Of a stretch of DNA of 64,000 bases, positions 36,347 through 48,173 are shown piece after piece; the first letter of the stretch is position 1; every line of letters begins with the position of its first letter. Under the pieces are notes generated by a model. The model searched no databases. It was not told where the DNA came from and was given only the letters and a program-made list of their open reading frames with translations. Source of the stretch: Nematostella vectensis (taxonomy: Eukaryota; Cnidaria; Anthozoa; Actiniaria; Edwardsiidae); the NCBI RefSeq assembly GCF_932526225.1, contig NC_064042.1, positions 7,557,540 to 7,621,539 on the forward strand, given 5' to 3'. The position numbers and the translations under genes were made by a program.

Positions 36347-36826
36347 ATGTCGGATAGTGAAAGTTTAAGTGACAGTGTCGAGTACTCAGCTGACAGAAGT
36401 CAGCCATCAAGCATTAGTGATTCCGATGAAGGACATTTATCGGAAGTTAGCGACGATAGTACCGAGGAGTATAGTACAAGCTTCGCTCCCTACGAAGACG
36501 AACCCCTTGCGCGTCCCGGCACTATAGAGGACGAAGAAAAAGGAGAAGAAAATGTGGATTTAGACGGGCTTACACACAGCATCTAGCGGAGAGAGAGGAC
36601 GGGATCGTTCAACTAGAGCAATGGTGAGATATCTAGAGCACCTGAACTTGCGCGCGTGTTTATATTTTGTTGCTAACAATCTGAAATCGAACGGATGATT
36701 TTCAGGTGCAAGGGCTAGGGATGCAGAACTGAACGACTCGAGGTAGCACTCGAGCATCGTTGCTTCAGAGAGATAAAAAACATTGAAGCCAAGCTGGTGT
36801 GGGACGGGTCTATCGATCGGATAAAT
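36347..36826 (+). pseudogene. P2X7 C-terminal-domain-like gene, broken
   Basis: Exon 1 starts with ATG at 36,347 and codes an acidic Ser-rich region ending in SFAPYEDEPLA and DLDGLTHS. A frameshift near 36,580 leads to VQLEQW at a GTGAGA donor (exon end 36,623). After an 82-nt intron with branch-like TGCTAAC, exon 2 (from 36,706) codes TERLEVALEHRCFREIKN and LVWDGSIDRI, with a TAG stop near its start. The layout matches the zinc-binding P2X7 C-terminal-like domain that is common in invertebrate proteins. The frameshift, the stop and the abrupt end at a MULE fragment make it a pseudogene. It begins 61 bp beyond the Polinton target duplication. Confidence 0.55.
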
Positions 36827-36830
36827 TTAC

Positions 36831-37030
36831 CATCATTCAGTTTTTTATCTTTTTTGTCCCTTTTGGGCCGCCTTACCCTGCCTTCCATCCTCTTATGTAT
36901 GTGGCCGACACATTCCACTTTCGTTATGTTGACAGCACCCTATGGACGAGAGTTTGATACATCTTTAAAACTGGAGCAATCGCCATCCCCAACAAACTCT
37001 GTATACCGGAGCTTATTTGTAGTAACAGAT
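36831..37030 (-). pseudogene. MULE-type transposase fragment (central part)
   Basis: The minus strand codes GDGDCSSFKDVSNSR, a stop, then ITKVECVGHIHKRME and KRDKKDKKLNDG, ending at a GTAAAT donor-like site. GDGD(C/S) followed by ECVGH(I/V)xKRM is characteristic of Mutator-like transposases of invertebrates. The next part of the protein (RLTNNLID onward) is found at 13,460-14,105 on the same strand. Confidence 0.6.
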
Positions 37031-37034
37031 CTGT

Positions 37035-37920
37035 TCCTCATATCCACGGCCCTTCCGATTCCATGGCTTTGGATGTCTCTTTCGTTGTTTTACGACGTAA
37101 AGCTTGCCTCCTTAGCAATGACGTGACTATTGAACACGTTCTCAGTGGGATTGATATCAGGACTTCTTGCTGGTATTTTTTAGGAGGTTTGAATTTGCGC
37201 GTCTCATGGCGTTTTGCGCGCTTGCTGAATTCTGGCAGGGATCGCCGTCTTGTATCCACATGCGACTCGGTCCTTTATTTGCCCATTAGAACATTGAATC
37301 AAAGTGTTCGTCGATGAACTGCTCAAAATATTCGCCAGTCAGCTTTATAACGCAACCACTTGTTCCCTGTTTTTTCCCTTTAGCGGTAGGACCTGTTGTG
37401 AGTCAACACATTTCTCCAAACTCTTTCTTTCTGGGAACGGGCCTGATCAAGCGGATATCGCTAATATCCAAACCCGGTTCCATCGAGAATCTCTTAGTCC
37501 ATACATCGGGATTGAATTCTTTTACCATTTTCCGGGCGAATATGAGCCTTTTCTTAATGTCAGCTGCAAACAAAAGTCCCTTTTTTTCTCGCTTGAAGAA
37601 AACTGTACCCCCTGTTGTGAAGAAAACGCCTCAGTCATAATTCTCTGAGCAGAGAAATTTCCCTCTTCTTTTCTCAAATATTTCAGGGCCTTGACGATCC
37701 GTCTTTGTTGACGAGTGGTTTTCGGACGACCAGCAATGGAACGAGTCGTTTCTGTGTATAGGAATTTCTGATCCGCCACACGGTAGACCTAGGAATAGCT
37801 TGTTTATCTGCTACTTTACGGATAGACATATTTTGCACTTCATTGAGGTAAAATATACGAGCTTTCGTCTCCGCATCCACACAGCTCTTCTTCAATGTGC
37901 TTTATTGAACAACTTGAAAG
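37035..37920 (-). pseudogene. Tc1/mariner transposase, broken
   Basis: From 37,895 downward the minus strand codes a helix-turn-helix (MSIRKVADKQAIPRSTVWRI), AGRPKTTRQQRRIVKAL, a LRKEEGNFSAQRIM segment, then WIQDGDPCQNSASAQNAMR and SPDINPTENVFN. DGDPCQN and SPDxNPxEN are the second and third catalytic blocks of Tc1/mariner DDE transposases. At least three frameshifts and several stops make it inactive. It abuts the MULE fragment and probably inserted into that element. Confidence 0.7.
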
Positions 37921-38440
37921 TTGTCTTTGCGGTTTTCGGTTTGTGCCTATTATACCTTGTCATGCCTTCTTGTTTTCCTTTTTTGAACATTGCCCTTAAT
38001 TTATTTACTGAGGTCGGATTGGTTGGATGGTTACAAATTTCTTGGAGTACGATGTTCTTGCAGACTCATTTTGGGGAGTTGGTGACTTGGCTATAATTAG
38101 ATCGAGATCCTCGTTGTTCCTCGATTACTTGTGCGAGGCAAAAATTATACAACAAATTTGGAAAGTGGTTATGCAGTGACGGGTATGAACTTTCCATTCT
38201 AACCCAGGGAATGCTCTTTCCATTCGGCCTTTCCATTCCCGCCCAGGCATTCCAAACAGCCCTGTCCCATCGCAAACGTTTGATCTATTATATAGAGAAG
38301 CTTTGCAGGAATGAGCTAAAGAAATATGGCCTTTTGATTAAAATGAAGAGCTTACTGCTCTATAGTGCTACTACAGCTAACGATATATGGTAAATAGAAA
38401 AATAAAACGAAACTGTGACTGCCTTAGCTGGCAGTTAGTC

Positions 38441-41400
38441 TCGATAAACCCCAGCTTGTGACAGCTCACTGTCTATTGATGCAAGTTAGCGCGATTTCGA
38501 TAAACCCCAGCTTGTGACAGCACACTGTCTATTGATGCAAGTTAGCGCGATTTCGATAAACCCCAGCTTTTGACAGCACACTGTCTATTGATGCAAGTTA
38601 GCGCGATTTCGATAAACCCCAGCTTGTGACAGCTCACTGTCTATTGATGCAAGTTAGCGCGATTTCGATAAACCCCCAGCTTGTGACAGCACACTGTCTA
38701 TTGATGCAAGTTAGCGCGATTTCGATAAACCCCAGCTTGTGACAGCTCACTGTCTATTGATGCAAGTTAGCGCGATTTCGATAAACCCCAGCTTTTGACA
38801 GCACACTGTCTATTGATGCAAGTTAGCGCGATTTCGATAAACCCCTAGCTTGTGACAGCACACTGTCTATTGATGCAAGTTAGCGCGATTTCGATAAACC
38901 CCAGCTTGTGACAGCACACTGTCTATTGATGCAAGTTAGCGCGATTTCGATAAACCCCAGCTTGTGACAGCTCACTGTCTATTGATGCAAGTTAGCGCGA
39001 TTTCGATAAACCCCAGCTTGTGACAGCACACTGTCTATTGATGCAAGTTAGCGCGATTTCGATAAACCCCTAGCTTGTGACAGCACACTGTCTATTGATG
39101 CAAGTTAGCGCGATTTCGATAAACCCCAGCTTGTGACAGCACACTGTCTATTGATGCAAGTTAGCGCGATTTCGATAAACCCCAGCTTGTGACAGCTCAC
39201 TGTCTATTGATGCAAGTTAGCGCGATTTCGATAAACCCCCAGCTTGTGACAGCACACTGTGTATTGATGCAAGTTAGCGCGATTTCGATAAACCCCAGCT
39301 TGTGACAGCACACTGTGTATTGATGCAAGTTAGCGCGATTTCGATAAACCCCAGCTTGTGACAGCACACTGTCTATTGATGCAAGTTAGCGCGATTTCGA
39401 TAAACCCCAGCTTGTGACAGCACACTGTCTATTGATGCAAGTTAGCGCGATTTTGATAAACCCCCAGCTTGTGACAGCACACTGTCTATTGATGCAAGTT
39501 AGCGCGATTTTGATAAACCCCCAGCTTGTGACAGCACACTGTCTATTGATGCAAGTTAGCGCGATTTTGATAAACCCCCAGCTTGTGACAGCACACTGTG
39601 TATTGATGCAAGTTAGCGCGATTTTGATAAACCCCCAGCTTGTGACAGCACACTGTCTATTGATGCAAGTTAGCGCGATTTCGATAAACCCCCAGCTTGT
39701 GACAGCACGCTGTCTATTGATGCAAGTTAGCGCGATTTCGATAAACCCCAGCTTGTGACAGCACACTGTCTATTGATGCAAGTTAGCGCGATTTCGATAA
39801 ACCCCAGCTTGTGACAGCACACTGTCTATTGATGCAAGTTAGCGCGATTTCGATAATCCCCAGCTTGTGACAGCACACTGTCTATTGATGCAAGTTAGCG
39901 CGATTTCGATAAACCCCAGCTTGTGACAGCACACTGTCTATTGATGCAAGTTAGCGCGATTTCGATAAACCCCCAGCTTGTGACAGCACACTGTCTATTG
40001 ATGCAAGTTAGCGCGATTTCGATAAACCCCAGCTTGTGACAGCACACTGTCTATTGATGCAAGTTAGCGCGATTTTGATAAACCCCCAGCTTGTGACAGC
40101 ACACTGTCTATTGATGCAAGTTAGCGCGATTTCGATAAACCCCAGCTTGTGACAGCACACTGTCTATTGATGCAAGTTAGCGCGATTTCGATAACCCCCA
40201 GCTTGTGACAGCACACTGTCTATTGATGCAAGTTAGCGCGATTTCGATAAACCCCAGCTTGTGACAGCACACTGTCTATTGATGCAAGTTAGCGCGATTT
40301 TGATAAACCCCCAGCTTGTGACAGCACACTGTCTATTGATGCAAGTTAGCGCGATTTCGATAAACCCCAGCTTGTGACAGCACACTGTCTATTGATGCAA
40401 GTTAGCGCGATTTCGATAAACCCCAGCTTGTGACAGCACACTGTCTATTGATGCAAGTTAGCGCGATTTCGATAACCCCCAGCTTGTGACAGCACACTGT
40501 CTATTGATGCAAGTTAGCGCGATTTCGATAAACCCCAGCTTGTGACAGCACACTGTCTATTGATGCAAGTTAGCGCGATTTTGATAAACCCCAGCTTGTG
40601 ACAGCACACTGTCTATTGATGCAAGTTAGCGCGATTTTGATAAACCCCCAGCTTGTGACAGCACACTGTCTATTGATGCAAGTTAGCGCGATTTCGATAA
40701 CCCCCAGCTTGTGACAGCACACTGTCTATTGATGCAAGTTAGCGCGATTTTGATAAACCCCAGCTTGTGACAGCACACTGTCTATTGATGCAAGTTAGCG
40801 CGATTTTGATAAACCCCAGCTTGTGGCAGCACACTGTCTATTGATGCAAGTTAGCGCGATTTCGATAACCCCCAGCTTGTGACAGCTCACTGTCTATTGA
40901 TGCAAGTTAGCGCGATTTCGATAAACCCCAGCTTGTGACAGCACACTGTCTATTGATGCAAGTTAGCGCGATTTTGATAAACCCCCAGCTTGTGACAGCA
41001 CACTGTCTATTGATGCAAGTTAGCGCGATTTCGATAAACCCCAGCTTGTAACAGCACACTGTCTATTGATGCAAGTTAGCGCGATTTCGATAAACCCCAG
41101 CTTGTGACAGCTCACTGTCTATTGATGCAAGTTAGCGCGATTTTGATAAACCCCCAGCTTGTGACAGCACACTGTCTATTGATGCAAGTTAGCGCGATTT
41201 TGATAAACCCCCAGCTTGTGACAGCACACTGTCTATTGATGCAAGTTAGCGCGATTTTGATAAACCCCCAGCTTGTGACAGCACACTGTGTATTGATGCA
41301 AGTTAGCGCGATTTTGATAAACCCCCAGCTTGTGACAGCACACTGTCTATTGATGCAAGTTAGCGCGATTTCGATAAACCCCCAGCTTGTGACAGCACAC

Positions 41401-41484
41401 TGTCTATTGATGCAAGTTAGCGCGATTTTGATAAACCCCCAGCTTGTGACAGCACACTGTCTATTGATGCAAGTTAGCGCGATT
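38441..41484. repeat. Minisatellite, 56/57-bp unit, about 54 copies
   Basis: The unit runs TCGATAAACCCC(C)AGCTTG, then TGACAGCACACTGTCTATTG, then ATGCAAGTTAGCGCGATT. Units differ by an extra C (57 bp), AGCTCACT versus AGCACACT, CTGTGTATT versus CTGTCTATT, and GATTTTG versus GATTTCG. GACAG....CTGTC within the unit is a small hairpin. Where 57-bp units are consecutive they stay open as 19-residue repeats, which is a by-product and not a gene. The variant order at about 39,414-39,720 recurs at 41,104-41,400, showing duplication of multi-unit blocks. Confidence 0.97.
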
Positions 41485-42242
41485 CCAACTCAAACGGGTT
41501 GATTTAAAAACGATTTATTATGTACACGGAATCACACAAATAATCAAATGTTGAATAGTAGATAATATGAATAGTAAGATATGGAATCCGCAATTCGGGT
41601 CGCAATACCGAAATCGGAAAGTAGCAAGTCACTAGGCAATGTTCGTGGGTAGCGATGTTCTTAGTCCGCAGACTTTTGGTGTAGAGTTGATGAGTTAGTA
41701 GATTTGCAGAATTGTAGAATTTGTAGGTTCGAACTGAAAAAGAATGGTTAAATACAATTGTGGATTCTACTTCAAGGTACTTAGATACTAGAATAGAATA
41801 ATATGATATATCTTGCGTTTGCAAGTGACATAGGGAAGGCATATGTAAAATACGGAGATATTCTGCTCCGTTGCAGAGTTGATGTGTGTCACGTGCATAC
41901 GCGCACAACTTAAAGTACTAAAGCATTATCACTTCGGGAAGGGTTTACAATATCGGGGTGTAAACGGTAACAATAACGCATAGAGCCTAAATTATTACAT
42001 GAAGTAGTGTTGCACTGTACGTTTAGATATATAGGCTTAATTCGTGGTTTAAGCAATAATAACCTTGCAGACATAAAACGCGAAATGATAGCCAAATTTA
42101 TGACAGTTCAAAAAGACTAGAAAATAATAAAGAGGTTAACCTACTTTGGTTTACGCTTGCACCAATCTTGGTAGCAAAAAGGAAGCAGATCCCATTTTAC
42201 TGCTGGTAGCGGTAGACTAACTAACTAAACGAATTTAGGGGT

Positions 42243-42243
<1 letters not shown>

Positions 42244-42316
<73 letters not shown>
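42244..42316. repeat. TA microsatellite
   Basis: About 36 consecutive TA dinucleotides. Likely a cruciform-prone, length-variable site. Confidence 0.97.
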
Positions 42317-42319
<3 letters not shown>

Positions 42320-42759
42320 CCCTGTTTGGGACGTGTCCTAACCTACGTGATACGTAAGACGTGGGCGAGCGTCGCGGAAATATAGGGCGTATTGCGTATT
42401 TCCTAGCAGTAATATTTACGGTCATGTAGGCGTTTTACCGACGTTACTTTTCCCAATTCTAGAAAAATCTACTACTAATAATAATCAAGTTGTCCTGTCA
42501 ATCAAGAAATTAAAATACAGTTTCTCTAAAACTAACAGAAACAACATGTTAATAAATGAAATACTCCATACTCTTATTGCACTGAATGGCCTAACACCAA
42601 TCTACATCACTAAAATGCTGTTGGTCAATGCTCAGGTCTGCCTAAAAAGATTTAATGAAACAGCGTTTAGCTAAATTAACTACATATGGGACACAGGTCT
42701 TTTTCATACAGTGCACCCAGACTCTTGAAAGCTACGTCACAGCTTACCTTTGCCTACCT

Positions 42760-43170
42760 TTATTACACTTAATTTCCGCGTCACTTTAATTTAGCAAATT
42801 TTGCGATTTTAAAAGATTCGCGAAAATTAAGTGACGCGAAAATTAGGTATCGCGAAAATTAGGATGCGCGAAAATTATGTGAGTACACAAAAAGCCTTTG
42901 GCCGTTTTTTAAGCTTTATGGAAACACCTTGTCTATTTAGTCATCTAATGTACATATAGTACGGTAAGGGGTTGAGTTGGACTTGTATTTATAGATTTTT
43001 ATGAAAATAAATTTATCCCACTAATCTTTTTTTTAATTGTTTTAGTTTTGATGATTACAGCACATTTTAATTCCACTTGTTTTGCTTGATTTTAATACCC
43101 AAAATGGCGAAAAATAAAGTGATCTGTTTTTTTACGATAATAAGAAAATCGCGAAAATTAAGTATAATAA
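42760..43170. mobile_element. MITE-like element with 21-bp inverted repeats
   Basis: TTATTACACTTAATTTCCGCG at 42,760-42,780 pairs with the reverse complement of 43,150-43,170, with two mismatches. The left part also has repeated CGCGAAAATTA motifs. The element is 411 bp with no coding capacity. Confidence 0.65.
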
Positions 43171-44999
43171 TGTAGTTCAATATATTTATCTCTATTTGTT
43201 TTGTATCTGCGTCTTCTTTTTTTCATTCTCAATTGGGTTTTTATTTTCCTTCTTTATGTTGTATTTTATTTAAAAAAGCCTTTGTGCTTCAGGAAATGGA
43301 GCTATATGAATAAATTATTATTGCGATTACCATTTATCATTACCACCACTATTACTACTGCTGCTGCGGCTACTATCATTCTCAAGTATATTAAGGCCTG
43401 GTTAGATTGCTTTAGCATCGAATATAACTTTTCGCCATAAACTTTGTTAACATCGCCTTAAATTCGTTCTTTTTGGCAAGATGATTAAAGTCGACGGCCT
43501 TAACATTTTCGTAATGTTTTCTTGCTGGTGTTGACGTCACATAATAGATCACGTGACAAAATAGTTTTTTGCCTTTCCGCCGGTGGGGAAAACAGCTTGG
43601 ACAAAGATGTTTACTAAATAAGTGTTAACTTTATGTGTGTCATATGATAGCGTTTTAGCATCCAAACTTTTCTCTGCCGTTAACAAGATATTAATTATTT
43701 TGTTAAGTCACGTGACCTGCTGCGAATTAAAATGTTGATTTGTGACAAAAAGGTAAAACGTTTCTTGCACATCAGTGTGCAGATGTGTTTCAAAGGAACA
43801 TAAAAACATGCGATGTTTTCTTTTTCATAGCGTATCCACCAGCGCAGAATTTTTGGAAATTTTGATTTGCAAAAGTCACGTGATCTGCTGGATGACGTCA
43901 TTACTCAAAATAAAACATTACCAATCAGCTAACATTGCCGAGTTTGATGTTTTGACCAAAAATGGTGCATTTAAGGCAATGTTAACTCACTTTAAGGCAA
44001 CTTTTAAAATTTCAACTGTTTTAGCTTAGGATCCAAGCCTTAATACACTTGAGTTATCATTGTCATTATTATTATTACTATTACTATTAATTACTATTAT
44101 CATCTTGTTTGTTAAAAGGTTTTAATCTCTAATTTTGGCCGACAAAAATCTTCTTTTATTACTGATATTTAAAACAGAATACCACTTTGTTCGACATGTA
44201 TATAGCAGAAATAGCAAAAGGAGCATTAATACCGCGACCTATCATTTGGCATTTCCAGCCATGTGTAATCCTGGTCCTGGTTCCAGCGACTGAGCTTGCT
44301 TTAGTAACTCAACAGGGTTTTCGATGTCATGGACTTTTTCGGATGATATGCAACTTTCGATAACTGGCTGTAATAGACACTGGATGACTGGATGAATGTT
44401 TTTCTGCCTAAGGTACCACATTCCCTGATGTTTCTGGGGCAGCTCCTAACAACTTTCACTCAACTCCATGTTAGCGACGGTCTTGTATATTTCATCAGCT
44501 GTTTTTCTCTCCAATTATCCCAAAGTTCATGATCACTTTTCCATCCAATCCCGGTCGGTGCATTAAGTAATCCTCCTGAGACCATGTACATTTCAGTTTA
44601 GTTTCAGTTTCTTGTTTTGTCACTTAATACATTTTTTTAAATAAAGATAATAATATAATAATTTACATAGTGTGACAAGGAGGACCGTAAGAAACCGCAA
44701 GGCTTATACGAGACGTATAATACATATTTGATAGTTCGGACAGTCAGATTAATTATATAAATATTTGTTAGGAGAGCTTTCATATTTTTTTTCATACTTA
44801 AAACATACACACACACAAACACAAATCGAGTCTTTAACTTATTACAAAAAGAGTTAAGCGTTTTGGCAGACTGAATATCAGAAGACAATGAATTGAAATA
44901 TTTAGGTCCCTGATGTCTTAACGCAAACTTATGTATATTTGTTCTAAACTTTGAAATATAGAACAAGTTAGAGCTTCTCGTGTAAAAATCGTGAATTTG

Positions 45000-46180
45000 A
45001 GAGTAATAATAATAATAATCTTTATTGAGGAGAGCTTTTTCATTTAAAATGATTTTCAAAAAGGACCTCGACTTATAAATAATAACAGTAATCTATAAAA
45101 AATATATGGAAAAAAAAATTAAGAAAAAAAATATATTGTTGATATATCGTTACATTAAAAAAATACTATAATCAAAATACCTAGGTTAAAATTTGAGAAA
45201 TACTACGTTTAAAAGTACAAATATTTGTGCATCTCTTAATGTCCTGGCTAAGTGAGTTAAAATCCTTGACTGCATGGTACTCAGTTCTTTGTTTGCCCCA
45301 GTTTCTTTTCACACTAGGGAGCCTAATATTACATTTGTTTCTGGTATTATAATTATGTTGATCTTCGGGTTTTAACAGATCCATTTCATGCTCTACGAGA
45401 CCATTTAAACATTTAAAGACATATACACATCTTCTAAGAAAACGCCTCTTTTCTAGAGGTAACCACTTAAGTTTGGCTAAAGCGTCTGTTGCCGACGAGT
45501 ACAGTGGTCTATTAAGTATTATTTTTGCAGCCTTGTTCTGGAGGATTTGTAAATTTGACATGATAGTGACATTATGCTTATCGCCCCAAACTAAATCAGC
45601 ATATTCGAAAAGGGGCAGAACTAGACTATTATAATAAAGAAGTCTAGCTCTAAAAGGCAATAAATGCTTAATGCGCCTTAGAAGACCGAGTCTTTGGTTG
45701 ATTTTGCCAGATAAATATTCAACATGCTCTGACCATGTCAAGTCGGAAGATATGAATACTCCAAGATATTTGAAATTACTCACATTAGATACATTGTAAT
45801 TTGAAATCGACACAGAAAGTTTGATTTTACTCTCTAGTTTCCTGTTGCTGCCTAAGAGCATACATTTCGTCTTTTCCAAATTTAGTGTTAGCTTGTGATC
45901 GTCCATCCATTTAGCAACGGCCAAAAGATCTTGATTGAGGTTATCGCTCAACTGCTTAGAGGAAGAACCATAACAGTAGATCACAGTATCATCCGCATAA
46001 AGAGAGGCACAGCAGGACTCCAAAACATCGGGCAAGCTGTTTATGTAGATGACAAACAGCAACGGGCCCAAGATGCTTCCTTGGGGCACCCCGTGAGTGA
46101 CTGGAAGTTCCTCGGACAATGAATTACCGCAACATGTGCGCTGTGTTCTGTTGGCCAGATAAGAACGGAACCATGCCAGG
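45000..46180 (-). mobile_element. LINE retrotransposon (inner, 5'-truncated) nested in the outer LINE
   Basis: Begins in the coding region at LAWFRSYLANRTQ and contains a second reverse-transcriptase core (HGVPQGSILGPLLFVIYIN, SLYADDTVIYCY) and C-terminal WLPLEKRRFLRRCVYVFKCL. It ends in an ATT-repeat tail preceded by AATAAAG. ACTC occurs on both sides as a short target duplication. Removing the insert would restore the outer frame. The 5' junction is in frame. Confidence 0.8.
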
Positions 46181-47330
46181 GAGTTCAATTGAAATATCCT
46201 GTTAAATGTTTGGGGAAGTAACCTATTTTTAAATTGATACATTAACTTACCTATTTGAAATAAAAATAAATAATTGAATTTCAATATGTTTAGATTCCTA
46301 TTTATCGGATCAGTGTGTGCATCATAGGATGCTCCAACAATTATACGTATTGCTCGTTTTTGAAGCATGAGAATACGATTTAAATTAGATGGATAAGTGG
46401 ATCCCCAAACACTAACACAGTATTGCAAGTATGGATATAACAAATAATAATACATCGTCAATAGTGATTGCTTTGAAAGGCAAAAACTAGCTTTATACAT
46501 AATTCCTACAGCTTTTGAAACCTTACGCGCGACATTGGTAATATGTGATAACCATGTCAAGTGTTCGTCAAGAATAACACCTAAAAATACTGTTTCTTTG
46601 ACTCGCTTTATGTTCTGATCACCTAAGGTGACCTTTATATCAAGGTTTTGCCTATTTTGCTGTGGCCTTAAGATAATACAGTTTGATTTTTTTATATTTA
46701 TAGATAACTTGTTTGCACAAAACCAATCTGTTAATTTGGTAAGTTCATTATTGATTGTGAGACATAATGAGTCTAAGTTTTTATGGGAGAAAAATATACT
46801 TGTATCATCAGCAAATAAAAGTATGTCTAAGGCGGTTGAAACGCTACATATATCATTGATATAAATCAGAAAGAGAAGCGGCCCGAGCACGCTGCTTTGT
46901 GGGACACCGCACTTCACTAATTTACGACAAGAAGAAACGCCATTAAAATTTACAAACTGCTCTCTATCTGAAAGATAACCTTCAAACCATTTGAGAGGAG
47001 TTCCACGTATTCCATAGTTATGCCTTTCTAGTAAAATGCTATGATTGACCGTGTCAAACGCCTTTGACAGATCAATAAAAACGCCTAGAGTATATTTTTA
47101 TAATCAATAGCACTAGATAGAGTATCGTATAAATAAAGAAGTGCAAGAGCTGTCGAATGGTTCTTTCTAAAACCATATTGGTTATTTGATAGAATATCAT
47201 ATTTAATCATGAAATTATATAACCGTTTATACACAACTTTCTCGAAAAATTTCGAAAAAACTGTAAGACGTCTATAGTTTGCATAAAAAGCCTGATCACC
47301 AGCCTTAAACAGTGGTAAAACGCGTGCCAC
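45181..47330 (-). pseudogene. Fused reverse-transcriptase reading frame of the nested LINEs
   Basis: From about 47,095 to 45,181 one open frame of more than 600 codons contains first the outer RT (FADDT) and then the inner RT (YADDT), fused in frame at the insertion junction near 46,180. A 1-nt frameshift near 47,095 separates it from the upstream RT part (47,085-47,330). A further outer ORF2 segment lies at 47,384-47,683. Confidence 0.75.
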
Positions 47331-47765
47331 TTTTAACTTCTTTGGGACTATACCAGACCGAGTAGATAAATTGATAATATCAGCTATTGTTTGGAAATGA
47401 TATCAATATTTGGCTTTATAATATCCATGTGTATATTGTCAAACCCAGCAACTGTGCCAGGACGAAGGCTTGAGCAGATCTCAATGATTTCTTGGTGATC
47501 AGTATCAGGAAAAAATATTGAATTAAGAATATCATTGTTCAGAAAACTAGAGAAACATTTATCAGAAGATGGTACTTTCTCCGCTAACGAGGGACCAAGA
47601 TTTGTGAAATAATCACAAAAACCATTTGCAATCTCCATCGGATCGCTGACTTCACGGCCGGCAACCTTAAATGTAGAAGGCAAACGTGAATTACTTTGAC
47701 GACGATTAATACCAAACCATAAGCTTCGTCTGGATCGCCTCTTTCACTTTAGCTTCTGAATCGGC

Positions 47766-48173
47766 TCACGACTCTCCTGGACTTTCGGGTATTCCGGACA
47801 CACGTATATTATTACGTCTCGACTGGTTCTCGAGATACTCGAGAGCGTCCTTTACTTTAACAACCTCGCTGTCAGTCTCTTTAACTTTCTTGTTGATAGG
47901 CCCAAAGCGTTCAACCTCACTCTGAGTGAACTCAAGGCTTGCCTTTAGGCCCGAAACCTTCTCTACCAGGTCATCGACCCGGCTACTTATCTGCGATACC
48001 ATTGATTCAAATAGGGATCTCATCATGGATTCCTGGACGGCCAGAAGATTTTTCACGGCCGCCATTGTAACCAATTCCTCGTCCTCGACGATAGTAGTCG
48101 GACCGGGAGATAAAGAATCAGTTCGGTTCTTCGCTGCCTTTTTTGATGACTTTCTCGACATGATTAAATACAA
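47766..48173 (-). pseudogene. LINE ORF1 N-terminal part (coiled-coil)
   Basis: The minus strand codes a Lys/Ser-rich start (MSRKSSKKAAKNRT), a coiled-coil segment and LEYLENQSRRNNIRVSGIPE, typical of L1/CR1-like ORF1 (Transposase_22 type). A TGA stop follows, with a short continuation (ADSEAKVKEAIQ) in the same frame before the deletion junction. ORF1 proteins bind element RNA. This copy is dead. Confidence 0.75.

Larger units (their letters stand above)
41485..44589. other. AT-rich stretch without recognised genes
   Basis: Apart from the TA microsatellite and the MITE listed separately, I see no supportable gene. Open stretches such as 41,504-41,908 (minus) and 43,201-43,440 (plus) lack domains and have low-complexity composition. 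Confidence 0.4.
44590..48173 (-). mobile_element. LINE retrotransposon (outer element), interrupted by a second LINE
   Basis: The outer element runs from an ORF1 start near 48,173 to an end near 44,600. Its reverse transcriptase carries YRRLTVFSKFFEKVV, then FIDLSKAFDTVNH, then VPQSSVLGPLLF and LLFADDTSIF. Its last part (IHDFYTRSSNLFYIS, GPKYFNSLSSDI) lies at about 44,640-45,000, separated from the rest by the inserted element at about 45,000-46,180. ORF1 is cut short and joined to the 5' part of ORF2 by a deletion near 47,760. Confidence 0.8.

Noticed and set aside
38441-41484. CRISPR-like array of regularly spaced repeats
   Set aside because: The units are contiguous tandem repeats with no variable spacers, in eukaryotic DNA. 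It is a minisatellite.
39386-41502. Open frames of 114-134 codons with 19-residue repeats in the minisatellite
   Set aside because: They arise wherever 57-bp units follow each other. Both strands are open, and the frames break when a 56-bp unit occurs.
41504-41908. 134-codon minus-strand frame
   Set aside because: No domain, AT-rich, no neighbouring signals; probably chance.
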